Assembly (NCBI RefSeq): GCF_000497045.1
Contig: NW_015961981.1
Location: 2,401 to 66,400, forward strand
Source: Kalmanozyma brasiliensis GHG001
Taxonomy: Eukaryota > Basidiomycota > Ustilaginomycetes > Ustilaginales
DNA length: 64,000 nt
Direction: 5' to 3'
The position numbers were made by a program, and so were the translations under genes. Position 1 is the stretch's first letter, and every line of letters begins with the position of its first letter. Below, piece after piece: positions 20,501 through 30,788 of this stretch. The notes under the pieces were generated by a model that saw only the letters and a program-made list of their open reading frames with translations, was not told the DNA's origin and made no database searches.

Positions 20501-22066
20501 AGGTCGTAGTCGGTTGCGGCTGGTTCAGAGAGGCAGCGGGAGCATGGTTGGCTGGCTGTAAGAATGACGTTGAGGACGAGAAGGCATTCGAAGCCCCCAT
20601 CATGGACGACTGACTTGAAGTCAAGGTGAGGCCGAGTTCGGCCATGATCTGTTCGACGTGAGTTGGATTAGGCGGTGCGCTAGCGGTGGCGCTCGTATGA
20701 TCGCTCAAATTGCGCAAGTCGAGGCTGAGGAAGGGCGCCGCGATCGGTCGTGGAGAAGTCGAGACACTGGATCCAGAAAGAAGCACTGAGTTGTTGGGGG
20801 CGTAGTGACCAGTAGCAGCGGGCGGTTCGATTCGGACCTGCTCGGACAGCTGAGGAAGAGTGCCTGACTCCTGGCTGCCAAAGGTAGGGTCCTCGGTAGC
20901 GACCCACATTGTACCGACGAAGAACTCGGACTGCAGAACGTCTGCGTGCGTTGCATGATCGGCAGCTTGATGGTGTGGAACAGCTGAGACGAGGCCAGAC
21001 GGTAGAGGTGCTGTGCTATAAGCTGTGTCAAAGTAGCCTGTTTGTCCGCCGTCGTCACGCTGATCGTGACATAAAGACCTCGCTGTGGACCCGCTCGCTG
21101 CCGCCTCGATACTCGTCGAGCCCCCAGATCCATAGGTGTGAACGCTGGAGGTTTGCCCACTCTGTTGATCCCAGTGGAAAAGCTGGCCAGAGCCCTGGCC
21201 GCCTCGATGGTCGGACGGAGGCGCTTCCATCCACTCAGGCCTGTGCGCAGCTGCGTTCTGGGCATCGAAAGCTCGGCGTCCGATCACGGCACCGCTTCCA
21301 GCACCAGGATTGCTAAACATGGACGGCTGCACGCCGGAGTGAGGATGATATTCGGGCTCTTCCTCCTTCAGCGAGTAGTTGAAGCGGTGTTGCGGGTTTT
21401 GAAGAGCGTAGCCGTCCTGTAAGAAGAGACGCGACGAGATTGTCAGTTGTTATGCATGTGAAGCAACTTTGTGTGGCGTAGTTGAATCATCCTTACAGAT
21501 TGGTTGAGAGCTTGGGAAAGAGGAGAAGCGTTTGACGCTCGAGATGGGCCGCAAGCATTCCACTGAGCGAGAGGTGAGCCTCTTGGTGAACGAGGCACAC
21601 TGTCACGGCTGTAGAGGTCAGAGAGCGTGGTCGGACGTTCGAGTGGCTCCGAGATGAGGCGTTGGTGGTCGATGGCGCGCAACGCAGGGCTAGTGCTCAT
21701 TGCGCCTTCGAAAGGTGGTCGAAGAGATAGCGTGCTGTAGCCACTGGTGGACGCCACGTTTCTTGGAGACACGAACGGATTGGCTGAACCAGAAGCAATG
21801 CCGGTGTAAACACGCTCGACACCGGTGGTAGCGGTGGGCGCAGTGTCGGAAGATCGGTAGAGATGAGGGTGCTTTCGGCGCAGATGACGAGCCATACTGT
21901 CGTTGCGCGAGAATGCACGATTGCAGCCCGGACAGCAAAAGTCGCGCCGCTGCGTGTGGGTCATCTCGTGCCGGCGCAGATGCGCACGCTTGACAAACGA
22001 GGCTGAGCATCCCGGCACCTCGCAATGGAACTTACGGGCCGGGTCGTGACCACGAAAAGCAGGCAT
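17568..22066 (-). CDS. C2H2 zinc-finger / fungal-specific transcription factor
   Basis: Two exons, 21497-22066 and 17568-21416, joined by an 80-bp phase 0 intron (GTAAGG...ACAG), give 1472 residues. Fingers are at C15-C20-H33-H37 and C45-C48-H61-H66, the same columns as in the regulator at 3667-7086. Residues about 80-700 are low complexity (Ser, Gln, Ala, Pro). The second half carries a diverged fungal-specific transcription factor domain, with WYEHESRKRTLLLCVILDSQ resembling the equivalent helix of the other protein. It is a nuclear regulator of unknown targets. The start is the first ATG of the finger exon (22066); upstream codons in frame begin at GTG. The intron was placed because the two open frames otherwise lack a shared start, and splicing fuses them without loss of frame. 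Confidence 0.85.
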
Positions 22067-22624
22067 GCTGAAAGGGCGACAGGTATCGACACGAAGAATA
22101 GCTGGAACGGCGGCAAAGATGGTGGCTCGTGGGGGTGGGACGGAAGGGACAGGCACGCTCAGCTCGGCATTTTAACCGAGTCTGGAGGGCTGGGTCGAGA
22201 CATGGGATGCACTTTGGTTTGTGTGTGCTTCCACCACATTGTCCCACCACGGTTGCAGATGAAGGGCAGACTGACTGGTTGCTGCCGTGCAGAGCCGCGC
22301 AGCAGTGCGCGCCTCTGCCGCGCTGAGCGTTGTCTGGCAGAAGCAGCCACCGGGAACGTCGCCCCGACGAGGCGTACAGATGATCGCCGGTCGAGCAGAG
22401 CCACTGGCCGACATAAAAGGGCTGTGATGATCTCGACTTCATTTCGCAAATGTGGGCGGGAGTCGGATATCGTCGTCAGCTCGAGCACGCAAGGCTCGAG
22501 ATGAAGCGCAGGCGGAGTAGCGCACGATTGGGATGCTTGCTAGGATGAGCAAGAAATTAAGCTCGACAAGCTACAACATGCATATTCGAGTGGGCTGCGT
22601 GAGATAAGCGAACGAGATGGGGTC
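22067..22624. other. Promoter of C2H2 regulator, no gene seen
   Basis: This 558 bp lies between the head of the second C2H2 regulator and the stop of the metallo-beta-lactamase-fold gene. It should contain the former's promoter and the latter's 3' end. No other feature was seen. Confidence 0.45.
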
Positions 22625-23602
22625 TCACTCCAGCTTGAGTGTCTCGAAGTCGTCCGCGGAATGGCCTTCTTTGTCGACATAGTAGCGGGCCGAAAGCAGA
22701 AGCCTATTTCGAGAGTCGGAGAGGATGTTTCGGCCGCTCCAACCTCCGAAAGTGTCTGACCAGTCAAAGTTACGCATCTGAATCCAGATTTGCTCGACGT
22801 CGCGAGGAGGCAAAGGGATGTTGTTCGGGAAACTGTAGGCAAAGGTGAACCTTTTGCGGTCCGGCATGACCATGAAGGTATCTGAACAAAAGACAGCTGC
22901 TCCTTTTGCGTCTTCATTTGGTCGAACGTCCGAATCCCGGTCCCAGTGAAGACACGAGGAGCCCGGGAAGTGGCCGCCGCACCGCACGAGCGAGAACGAG
23001 GGAAGATGCGGAAGTGAAAGCACGTCCTGCTCGACTTCGACGACATGCTTTTGCCGGGCAGCGACATCCGGGCTCTGTGCATTGCCCGAGCCGCGTTGAA
23101 ACCATTGACGATCGAGCTTGGAGATGAAGACGCTGCAGTCGAGCATCTTGGCCCAGGTGAGCGAGGAGCCGAAAAAGTGCGGATGCGAAATGAAGATGGC
23201 GGCAACCTTGCCACTGGGACTGAGGCTGCAGATGCGCTGCATGAGTTCGACCGAGACAAAGCCGCAACAGTCCCAAATGACGGCGCCGTGTTGGGTTAGA
23301 AGTAGGATTGGAGTTTGACCGATGGCGAAGGGGGGGTCGAGCTTGATGCGAAGTATGCGAGGGTCGGACTCTTCAGGAAAGAGATCGAATCTTGTGCTTG
23401 GAACGAGCTTTCTCTGTGAGGTATACGCTTGGCCGGTGGGGCACGGGTACTGTCGGTCGTCATAGCACACGGGACATTCTGCGGGACCTTGCTCGGAGGA
23501 GTACTGGGTGCCGCAGGTTGTGCAGACGGCGAGATCAGCATCTTCATCCCAAAGTTGCTGCATTGTCAACGAAGTAGGTGACGACTCTGATTTGAAGGAC
23601 AT
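22625..23602 (-). CDS. Metallo-beta-lactamase-fold hydrolase
   Basis: A single exon of 325 residues. A small zinc-ribbon-like module opens the protein (C27-x2-C30 and C43-x2-C46, followed by DDRQY). The hydrolase fold follows with a shortened metal motif ISHPHFFGS (His140, His142) where the classical family has HxHxDH, and a GGHFPGSSCLHW segment further on. This domain order is seen in uncharacterised fungal proteins annotated as metallo-beta-lactamase superfamily. The likely activity is hydrolytic with bound zinc, substrate unknown. The start at 23602 precedes the Cys module; the ATG at 23560 is an alternative. The in-frame extension to 23698 starts at TTG. The absence of the usual Asp in the metal motif leaves catalysis uncertain. 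Confidence 0.75.
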   Translation of the reverse strand: MSFKSESSPTSLTMQQLWDEDADLAVCTTCGTQYSSEQGPAECPVCYDDRQYPCPTGQAYTSQRKLVPSTRFDLFPEESDPRILRIKLDPPFAIGQTPILLLTQHGAVIWDCCGFVSVELMQRICSLSPSGKVAAIFISHPHFFGSSLTWAKMLDCSVFISKLDRQWFQRGSGNAQSPDVAARQKHVVEVEQDVLSLPHLPSFSLVRCGGHFPGSSCLHWDRDSDVRPNEDAKGAAVFCSDTFMVMPDRKRFTFAYSFPNNIPLPPRDVEQIWIQMRNFDWSDTFGGWSGRNILSDSRNRLLLSARYYVDKEGHSADDFETLKLE

Positions 23603-23669
23603 GGTCACCGACGCGATGGACGACTTGTCCGATCTTGAGCGTATAGATAGGAACCGAGCGTCGACGTCG

Positions 23670-23855
23670 TTATGTATGTGATGCACGATATGCGCCAAGC
23701 GCGGCTAGGACGAAGATTGCGATGTGAGGTGCGATGAAGCAATTGAGAACGTGCTGTGGGCGGAAGGTCTTGGCAGCGACGACGATGAAGTGGGAGTAGC
23801 AGATGGAAGTGATGATGAACAAGAGGTCGTCGAGGTACAATGGACCCTGAATCAT
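23670..23855 (-). CDS. Possible small membrane protein or terminal exon
   Basis: A short frame of 61 residues starting at the ATG at 23855 contains two hydrophobic segments (about 10-30 and 38-56) separated by a polar loop. A CTAATT...GCCAG sequence just upstream would serve as a branch and 3' splice site, so this may be the last exon of a small two-exon gene rather than a complete one. I do not recognise the family. Its stop lies 67 bp upstream of the metallo-beta-lactamase-fold start, on the same strand. Chance cannot be excluded. Confidence 0.3.
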   Translation of the reverse strand: MIQGPLYLDDLLFIITSICYSHFIVVAAKTFRPQHVLNCFIAPHIAIFVLAALGAYRASHT

Positions 23856-24409
23856 CTGGCAGACAATTAGCCGTGCTTCGGGCCGAATGATGACGGGGCT
23901 CCGTCTACCGCGAGCTTCAACCACCACTTGATCTCGCGCACATATTATCACAATGGCTAAAGCGGCTACGCCTTAGTCTCTTCATATCCGTCTCAAGTAG
24001 GCCTTGTGAGCGATCGGCTACTCGTCGCCGTTGTGCAAAGTCACACGACCTGACTCGTGCCGTTGGGTTAGGCGCAACTGAACAGACGTGGAATTTGTGC
24101 CCGTGCGAGCTTGTCAGTCGTCGTCGATCGCACATTCAGCAAAAATCGGATTTGTCAGACTTCTCAGACCCGATCTTAACCGATACATGGAACAGAGCGG
24201 GCTGAGCCAAAAAATTTGAGATTTTTGGAAGAAAGGGTTTGTGAAACAGCCTGCAGCTCGAGTGTGCTTCTGAAGGTCTAAGTGGTCCTCGAGGTGACAG
24301 AACTGACACTTGGCAAGCTCCTGCACATCTTCACCATCACGTCCACCCTTTTGCGCTTTGTCGAGCTTCTCCTCATAGGACAGAGAATTTCTGCAAGACA
24401 ATCGCAAAC
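23856..24409. other. Promoter of MEF1, no certain gene
   Basis: This 554 bp precedes mitochondrial EF-G. Its left part may hold an unseen first exon of the small membrane ORF at 23670-23855. I found no other coding, RNA or repeat signal. Confidence 0.4.
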
Positions 24410-26178
24410 ATGGTCGCAATCTCTCGCGTGGCCGCAGCACGCTCGCTAGCCCGCCAGCTGGCGAGGCACAACCTGCGAACCACCGGCGTCGCTGCCACAC
24501 CTCTCCGCATCGCTGTCGCATCCACACCCCTCGCTCGCGCACCCAGCACCTTCCGCAGCCTTAGCATCTCGACCCGTCGCTCCGCTGCCGCAGCAGCAGC
24601 CGTCTCAGCACCACCGTCTCACGATGCTGCCGCACAGACCGCGCACGATGGCGCACATATGCCCATGTCGCCCCTCACCTCCGCCGACCTCGCCCGTCTC
24701 GTCCGTCAGCGCAATGTCGGTATCTCGGCGCACATCGACTCTGGCAAAACCACTCTCACCGAACGTGTGCTCTTTTACACGGGGCGCATCAAGGACATCC
24801 ATGAGGTGCGGGGGCGTGATGCCGTCGGCGCCAAGATGGATCACATGGAGCTCGAGCGTGAGAAGGGTATTACGATTCAGAGTGCCGCGACGTACTGCAG
24901 CTGGAAGGCCACGCCGCCTACCGAGAAAGCGAGTCTCAGTGGCGATGCTGCCGATACGACCAGCAAGGAAATGGCCAAGAAGGAGGATTTTCACATCAAC
25001 ATCATCGACACGCCGGGACACGTCGATTTCACCATCGAGGTGGAGCGCGCGCTGCGTGTGCTCGATGGCGCCGTGCTGGTGCTCTGCGCTGTGAGCGGTG
25101 TCCAGTCGCAGACCATCACGGTGGATCGACAGATGAGGCGCTACTCGGTGCCAAGGATCAGCTTCATCAACAAGATGGACCGTGCCGGTGCCAACCCGTG
25201 GCGTGTCATTGGGCAGATCAGGAACAAGCTCAAGATGCCCGCTGCCGCCGTCCAGATCCCGATCGGTGCAGAGGACGACTTCAACGGTGTCATCGACCTC
25301 ATCCGCTGGAAGGCAGTCTACAACGAGGGTCACAAGGGTATCGAGATCCGCGAGACCGACGAGATCCCCGCTGAATACCTCGAGCTCGCCAAAGAGAAAC
25401 GCGCCGAACTCATCGAGCAGCTCGCAGAGGTGGATGACGAGATGACCGAGATCTTCATCGAGGAGCGCGAGCCCACCATCGAGGAGCTTGCCGGTGCGAT
25501 CCGACGCACGACCATCCGATGTCAGTTCTCGCCCGTCTTCCTGGGCTCGGCGATCAAGAACAAGGGCGTGCAGGCGATGCTCGACGGTGTATGCTCGTAC
25601 CTGCCCAACCCGGCGGAGGTGCCGGCGACGGCGATGGACATGAGCACGGCCGCTACCAAGAAGGCCGCTGAGGACGCGGCTAAGGCTGCGGGCGAGGACG
25701 AGGAAGCTGCTGCCGAAGCACGTCGCAACGCCGCGCCACCCGTTCTACCTCTCAGCCCCGCATCAGAAGCCCCACTGGTCGGCCTCGCGTTCAAGCTCGA
25801 AGAGGGCAAGTACGGCCAGCTCACCTACATGCGTGTCTACCAGGGCACGCTGCGTCGCGGCAACCTCATCTTCAACGCGCGCACGGGCAAGAAGGTCAAA
25901 GTGCCTCGTCTGGTGCGCATGCACTCGAATGACATGGAGGATGTTGAGGAGATCGGTGCAGGTGAGATCTGCGCCATGTTCGGCGTCGAGTGTTCGTCGG
26001 GTGACACCTTCACCGATGGCACGACACAATTGAGCATGACCTCGATGTTCGTCCCCGAGCCTGTCATCTCGCTGGCCATCACACCGGAAGGCAAAGAGTC
26101 GCAGAACTTCTCCCGCGCGCTCAACCGGTTCCAGAAGGAAGACCCGACCTTCCGCGTTCACGTCGACAAGGAGTCCAA

Positions 26179-26211
<33 letters not shown>

Positions 26212-26950
26212 TCTCGAGATCTACGTCGAGAGGATGAGGAGGGAGTACAACGTGCCGTGCACCACGGGCAAGCCGCGCGTCGCGTTCAGGGAGACGATCG
26301 AGAAGAAGGCGAGCTTTGCGTATACGCACAAGAAGCAGACGGGTGGTGCGGGTCAGTTCGGTCGTGTCATGGGTTATGTCGAGCCTATGGAGGTGGATCC
26401 CGAGACGGGTGTGGATACTGCTTTCGAAAACAGGGGCGTGGGTGGCAGCATTCCCAACGGCTACATCACTGCGTGCGAGAAAGGTTTCTACGATGCGCTG
26501 GAGAAGGGTGCTTTGTCGGGTCACGCAGTGACGGGCGTCCGCTTCGTGTTGGAGGACGGTGCCGCACATAGCGTCGACTCGTCCGAACTGGCTTTCCGCC
26601 TCGCCACCGCCGGCGCCTTCCGCGAGGCCTACCAGAAGGCTAACCCGGTCATCCTCGAGCCCAAGATGACCGTCGAGGTCGTCGCACCCATCGAGTTCCA
26701 GGGCGCCGTCATCGGCGCGCTCAACCAGCGCAAGGGCACCGTCGCAGACACCGAGGTGCGCGAAGACGAGTTTACCCTCACCGCAGAGGTCTCGCTCAAC
26801 GACATGTTTGGCTACTCGTCGCAACTGCGCGGCTTGACACAGGGCAAGGGAGAGTTCTCGATGGAGTACAAGTGCCACACGCCCGTCATGATGAACGTTC
26901 AGAAGGACATGCAGGAGGCTTATAGGAAGAAGCAGACCGAGAAGAAGTGA
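24410..26950 (+). CDS. MEF1: Mitochondrial translation elongation factor G
   Basis: A single exon of 846 residues. It catalyses GTP-dependent ribosome translocation in the mitochondrial matrix. The N-terminal 60-90 residues are rich in Arg, Ala and Ser with almost no acidic residues, a typical presequence. GTPase motifs follow: AHIDSGKT (107-114), DTPGH (from 200) and NKMD (254-257). The later EF-G domains are intact, including the [10 protein letters not shown] segment and a C-terminal ALNQRKG. An Ala/Glu/Lys-rich insert of about 35-40 residues near 409-446 enlarges domain II compared with usual mtEF-G1. The domain content fits EF-G1 (translocation) rather than EF-G2 (recycling), but that distinction is inferred. 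Confidence 0.95.
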
Positions 26951-27313
26951 TCCCCATCATAGACGCTAGACTTTAACCTTATTCACAGCTCACATTCGCA
27001 TCCTTTCGTGCTGTGCTGCGTGATGTATGAGCGATTGGAGACGAACAGGCCCGTCCACGCTGAGCAGCAGACGTGAACCGAAGCTCAAACCGATCTAGGA
27101 AAGGAAACGGCTCGCACAAGAACGCCGGCTGAAATTGTTAGATTGCCGCCCGGAAGGGAAAGAGTACAGGATCGTGGTCGATGAAGGTCTCGACTTGGTA
27201 TAGAGAGGCAAGACCACCACAGCACGGAACGTGCGGTGCGGTCCCTGGTAACGTGATATGATGCGAATGCGATGCTAAAGTCCATGGTAGTGATGAGATA
27301 GGGTAGCGGGGAA
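26951..27313. other. Convergent intergenic spacer
   Basis: This 363 bp lies between the MEF1 stop and the stop of the first KRE6/SKN1 gene. It should hold both 3' ends; nothing else was seen. Confidence 0.5.
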
Positions 27314-29125
27314 CTACGCCGCCGGGTTCGGCCCAGGATACTTCGATGGTGGATTTGAGCATCCGTTGGGGTTGAGCCTGTTGCGTGGCCAATCCGCCTG
27401 GTATCCACCCTGCGCCTCTGTCCCACCCCATATCGTGAGGTTGGGGTTTGAGTAGGCCTCGATGTGTTTGTTGATGTAGGCCTGGGTGGGGAAGTCGTCT
27501 GGGTCGCAACCGACGTTGGTTTGGCCCGAGGGCTGGTAGACGCGGACGTAGTCGATGAGCATCTTGCCGGGGAACTCGAGGTTGGCCCAGTCAATATAGC
27601 CGAATCCGGACGAGATGGCGAGATTGATGAGGATGTACATGGGCTCTTGCGGGACAGGTCTGCGGCTGATGCCGACCCTGGGATCGGCAGCGAGCGCGCC
27701 GGAGTTGAGCCTCCACGCCCGCTGACCGTTGTTGACCCAGTCAATGTACCCGTCAAAGCCTGCCTTGTACTCGAAGCCGTAGACGGAAAAGTCGCCGCCA
27801 CTGTACTGATAGGCCGTCTGCAAGGTGTTGACGACGCCACTGGCCGACTGCTGGAGCACGTTGCCCTGGTACGAGTTGAGCTGCGCCGAGGGCTGGAAGA
27901 ATTCGTACTCGGTACCTGTGGTGTTGATGAGCTCATAGCCGTAGTTTGCGGGCATCCACTGGCCGGATTGCGAGACGCCGCCAATGCCGCCGCCGACCTG
28001 GGCCTCGATGACGTCGATTTCGGGGGCGGAACGACCGACAAAGTTGCCGCTCGAATCCTTGGGCCCTGGGTGGTCGTCGCCGGGGCATGTGCAGGCGGAG
28101 AGACGTTGTCCCGGCTGCCAGCTGATCGACGTGGTGCCGTACTTCTCGTTGTAGACGGTGTTACCACTGGTGAGGGCGCCTGACGGGCCCAGTCCATCCG
28201 GATCGGTCTGGTTCTTCAAGGTGCCAACGTCGCAAGCACTGTAGGCGTACGGCCAGGTTCCTTGCGTAGTGGCACCGTAGTTGGCTCGTCCGAGATTGCC
28301 CATGGTCCACACGGCAGGCCACCATCCGGAGATGGAGCTGCTTCCAGGCAGCTGAATGCGGGTCTCGATGTAGCCTCCCGTGAAGCAGAACTGATTCCAC
28401 GAGGTGAGCTGGCCACTGCGGAAGTTGAGGTTGTTGGTCTCGATCTCGTCGGCGGTGATGACGAGATTGCCTCCCTCGGTGGTGACTGCTTGCGGACTGT
28501 ACCACTCGTAGTCTCCTGTGGGCCATGGCCAAAGATCAACGGCAGTCCAGAAAGGGTCGTCGCCTGGCCAGAAGGACCTACCATCCCTGTTGAACTCGTC
28601 ACTAAAGACGAGCTGTAGGTCCTGCGTGCCATCTACGGACCTTTTTGTTCGCACATCCTGTGGAGTGTCTGGATCGATGAGGGAAGTGCGCATGTTGGTC
28701 ATGTCGGGGACTTGGCCGGTAGCATTGGTGCCGCCAATGTTGAAGCCATCTTTCTTGCTGGTTGCGAGGTGGCCGAACTCGATCAGTGGATAGCCCAAGA
28801 AAAGAAGGATGATACCGGCAATGACGATGGACAAAGTTGTCAAGTCGAGCAAGACGCGCGGATCCATACGTCGCTTGATGGGGCTTTGGCTCTCGAAGTC
28901 GTGCAGCTCGTCGTTCTCGATGACAAAGTCGTCAAAGGGCATGCCATGTTGCGAGTGCGATTTGGGAGCGTCCGTGTCCAGATAGGGTGAGATGGAGGAG
29001 GCCTTGTCGGTTGCTGACGACTGTGGAGAAATTTTTGAGAGCGGTGGAGAGGCCTGCGAATCTGTGGTTGCTGCACCGTGGGACAGCGTCGAGACATTCT
29101 CGAGGACCTCGTTAGATGCCGACAT
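27314..29125 (-). CDS. KRE6/SKN1 family beta-glucan synthesis protein, copy 1
   Basis: A single exon of 603 residues with type II membrane topology: a 90-residue Ser/Asp-rich cytosolic tail, a transmembrane segment (about 93-115, ending FLGYPLI) and a lumenal GH16-like SKN1 domain (PF03935). The catalytic signature EIDVIE runs from Glu369 to Glu374 after a conserved RSAP. In yeast Kre6 and Skn1 act in the secretory pathway in beta-1,6-glucan assembly. This is the first of three head-to-tail relatives (30789-32513, 34500-36224). It is the most diverged: it lacks the acidic DDYL box before the membrane segment shared by the other two, and its C-terminus is longer. Confidence 0.92.
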   Translation of the reverse strand: MSASNEVLENVSTLSHGAATTDSQASPPLSKISPQSSATDKASSISPYLDTDAPKSHSQHGMPFDDFVIENDELHDFESQSPIKRRMDPRVLLDLTTLSIVIAGIILLFLGYPLIEFGHLATSKKDGFNIGGTNATGQVPDMTNMRTSLIDPDTPQDVRTKRSVDGTQDLQLVFSDEFNRDGRSFWPGDDPFWTAVDLWPWPTGDYEWYSPQAVTTEGGNLVITADEIETNNLNFRSGQLTSWNQFCFTGGYIETRIQLPGSSSISGWWPAVWTMGNLGRANYGATTQGTWPYAYSACDVGTLKNQTDPDGLGPSGALTSGNTVYNEKYGTTSISWQPGQRLSACTCPGDDHPGPKDSSGNFVGRSAPEIDVIEAQVGGGIGGVSQSGQWMPANYGYELINTTGTEYEFFQPSAQLNSYQGNVLQQSASGVVNTLQTAYQYSGGDFSVYGFEYKAGFDGYIDWVNNGQRAWRLNSGALAADPRVGISRRPVPQEPMYILINLAISSGFGYIDWANLEFPGKMLIDYVRVYQPSGQTNVGCDPDDFPTQAYINKHIEAYSNPNLTIWGGTEAQGGYQADWPRNRLNPNGCSNPPSKYPGPNPAA

Positions 29126-30788
29126 TGTGATTCGAAGCTGAGCCAGGCACTGTGATGTGTAAGTGAGCGTGGATCGGAACCACCGACGCCTGGGAATGTG
29201 ATTGTAGAGAAGGGCTTGGCAGGCAAGCTATCGGCAAGCTTTCGACATGCAGGTGGTGTGACGAGTCAGCGAAAGCCAGTGCGGGTGCGGTGCGCTCGTC
29301 GAGCGATCAGGAGTGGCAAAAGCACCGGGGAGGAGATGGTGTTGAGAAGGTTGAGGGCGCAGGCAAGATTGTCGATGAACCTTGAGATGAAGGTTGCTGT
29401 GGACAGAGAGAGAGCATCTAGCAGAGCTACCCTTGAGCACAAAGCACAGACAGAGTGGACCCCGAAAAGACTGGAAGGAATCAGGCTCTGATGCCGATGC
29501 CAAAGCTAAGTTACGCACATGAGCGCTATTTGAGAGCAACCACGGGCTCCGCCGATTCATGGGAACCATCGAGGCGAGGCTCGAGGAGTGAGCAGTAAGC
29601 GTGTGTGTCGGTGGGCAGTCCAGGGCGAGCGGATCCAGACCATTGGACCCTCCGTCATTCCACCTCAACGAAAGCAAGACGAAAGGTTGCTTCCGATCAG
29701 CAATGCCTCGTCCAATCGTCGAGTCGCGTTGTGATTTCAAGCGGCGACTTCTGCTTGTCAGACACATGGAGTAGGCTGCTGCATCCGATCCGGATCAGTG
29801 TCAGATGCTGCTGCACTGTGCATCGAATGCACAGACGGACGGGCGGGCCAACGTGGTACTGTAGGATGTTTGTGTGCCTTTTTTCAATTGTACCGCGAAG
29901 AGCACCCTTATTGTCTAGACCAGTCTCGTGGCTTCGTGACATCGGAGAGCCAACCGACGGTCACATCGCCCGTTGGAAGGCACGGGCTCGCTTGTGTAGA
30001 ATTTGAAATCCCTCCAAATCGAGCAAACAAGACCCTTTTAGACACAGCTTTGACACAGCGGACGAGTGAATTGTGCGTGGGGGAGCGTTGCTAGGCGGAG
30101 TTTGGATAGGCGAGTGTGTTGACGTCAACGACGGTGAGAATTTTGTATTCGCACCGTCCACACTGCCACTCACAGCCTTGTCAAACTCATCTTTCGACGA
30201 GCTTCAAGCCACATTTCTGAATAAGGCGGCTTCGATAGACTTGTTCGACGGTCGTACTCGCATCGACATCGGCGTGATGCATCGACAAAGCCGGTCGTGG
30301 TGAGGCAGGTTGTATTTATCTCGCCAACGGTCAACCGCAGGACCGCTTTGCCAAGAGCAAAACGTGGTCGCATTAAGAAGGAACATGGCTACAGACCAAC
30401 CCACGGGGACTGGGACGGTGTTGGCGATGGGCGTGGCTAGAACCGTGCAAACACCCGCCTACGCCGCCAGGCGGAAAGCACGTTGCATGCTACAGCTTTG
30501 GGATGAAATTCAATCTCCCGATCCGGTCGGATCGGCCTGGCACCTGCACCTTTTTCGCGCGTAGCTCAAACCCTGTCTACTTGTCTCTGTCCAAAGCATG
30601 GTCCCTGGAAACGATGGATTGCGAGGAGCATCGACGGATGTGCGAGGAACTCGGTCTATTGGTACACAGAAAAGACTGAAGGAAGAAAACGACTTGCGAG
30701 AGGAGAGAGAGATTGAAACGTCCATGTGGAAAAATGCTGAAGGAGAGAGTATGCAGGTATGCTGGGACAGGTGGCGAGCAGCGACGGC
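29126..30788. other. Spacer between KRE6/SKN1 copies 1 and 2
   Basis: This 1.66 kb should contain the promoter of copy 1 and the 3' end of copy 2. Open frames here are short, start at non-ATG codons or have no protein character. No RNA or repeat was found. Confidence 0.5.

Noticed and set aside
25763..26878. 371-codon open frame antisense to MEF1
   Set aside because: Shadow of a well-supported GTPase; His/Asp/Leu-rich with no family character.
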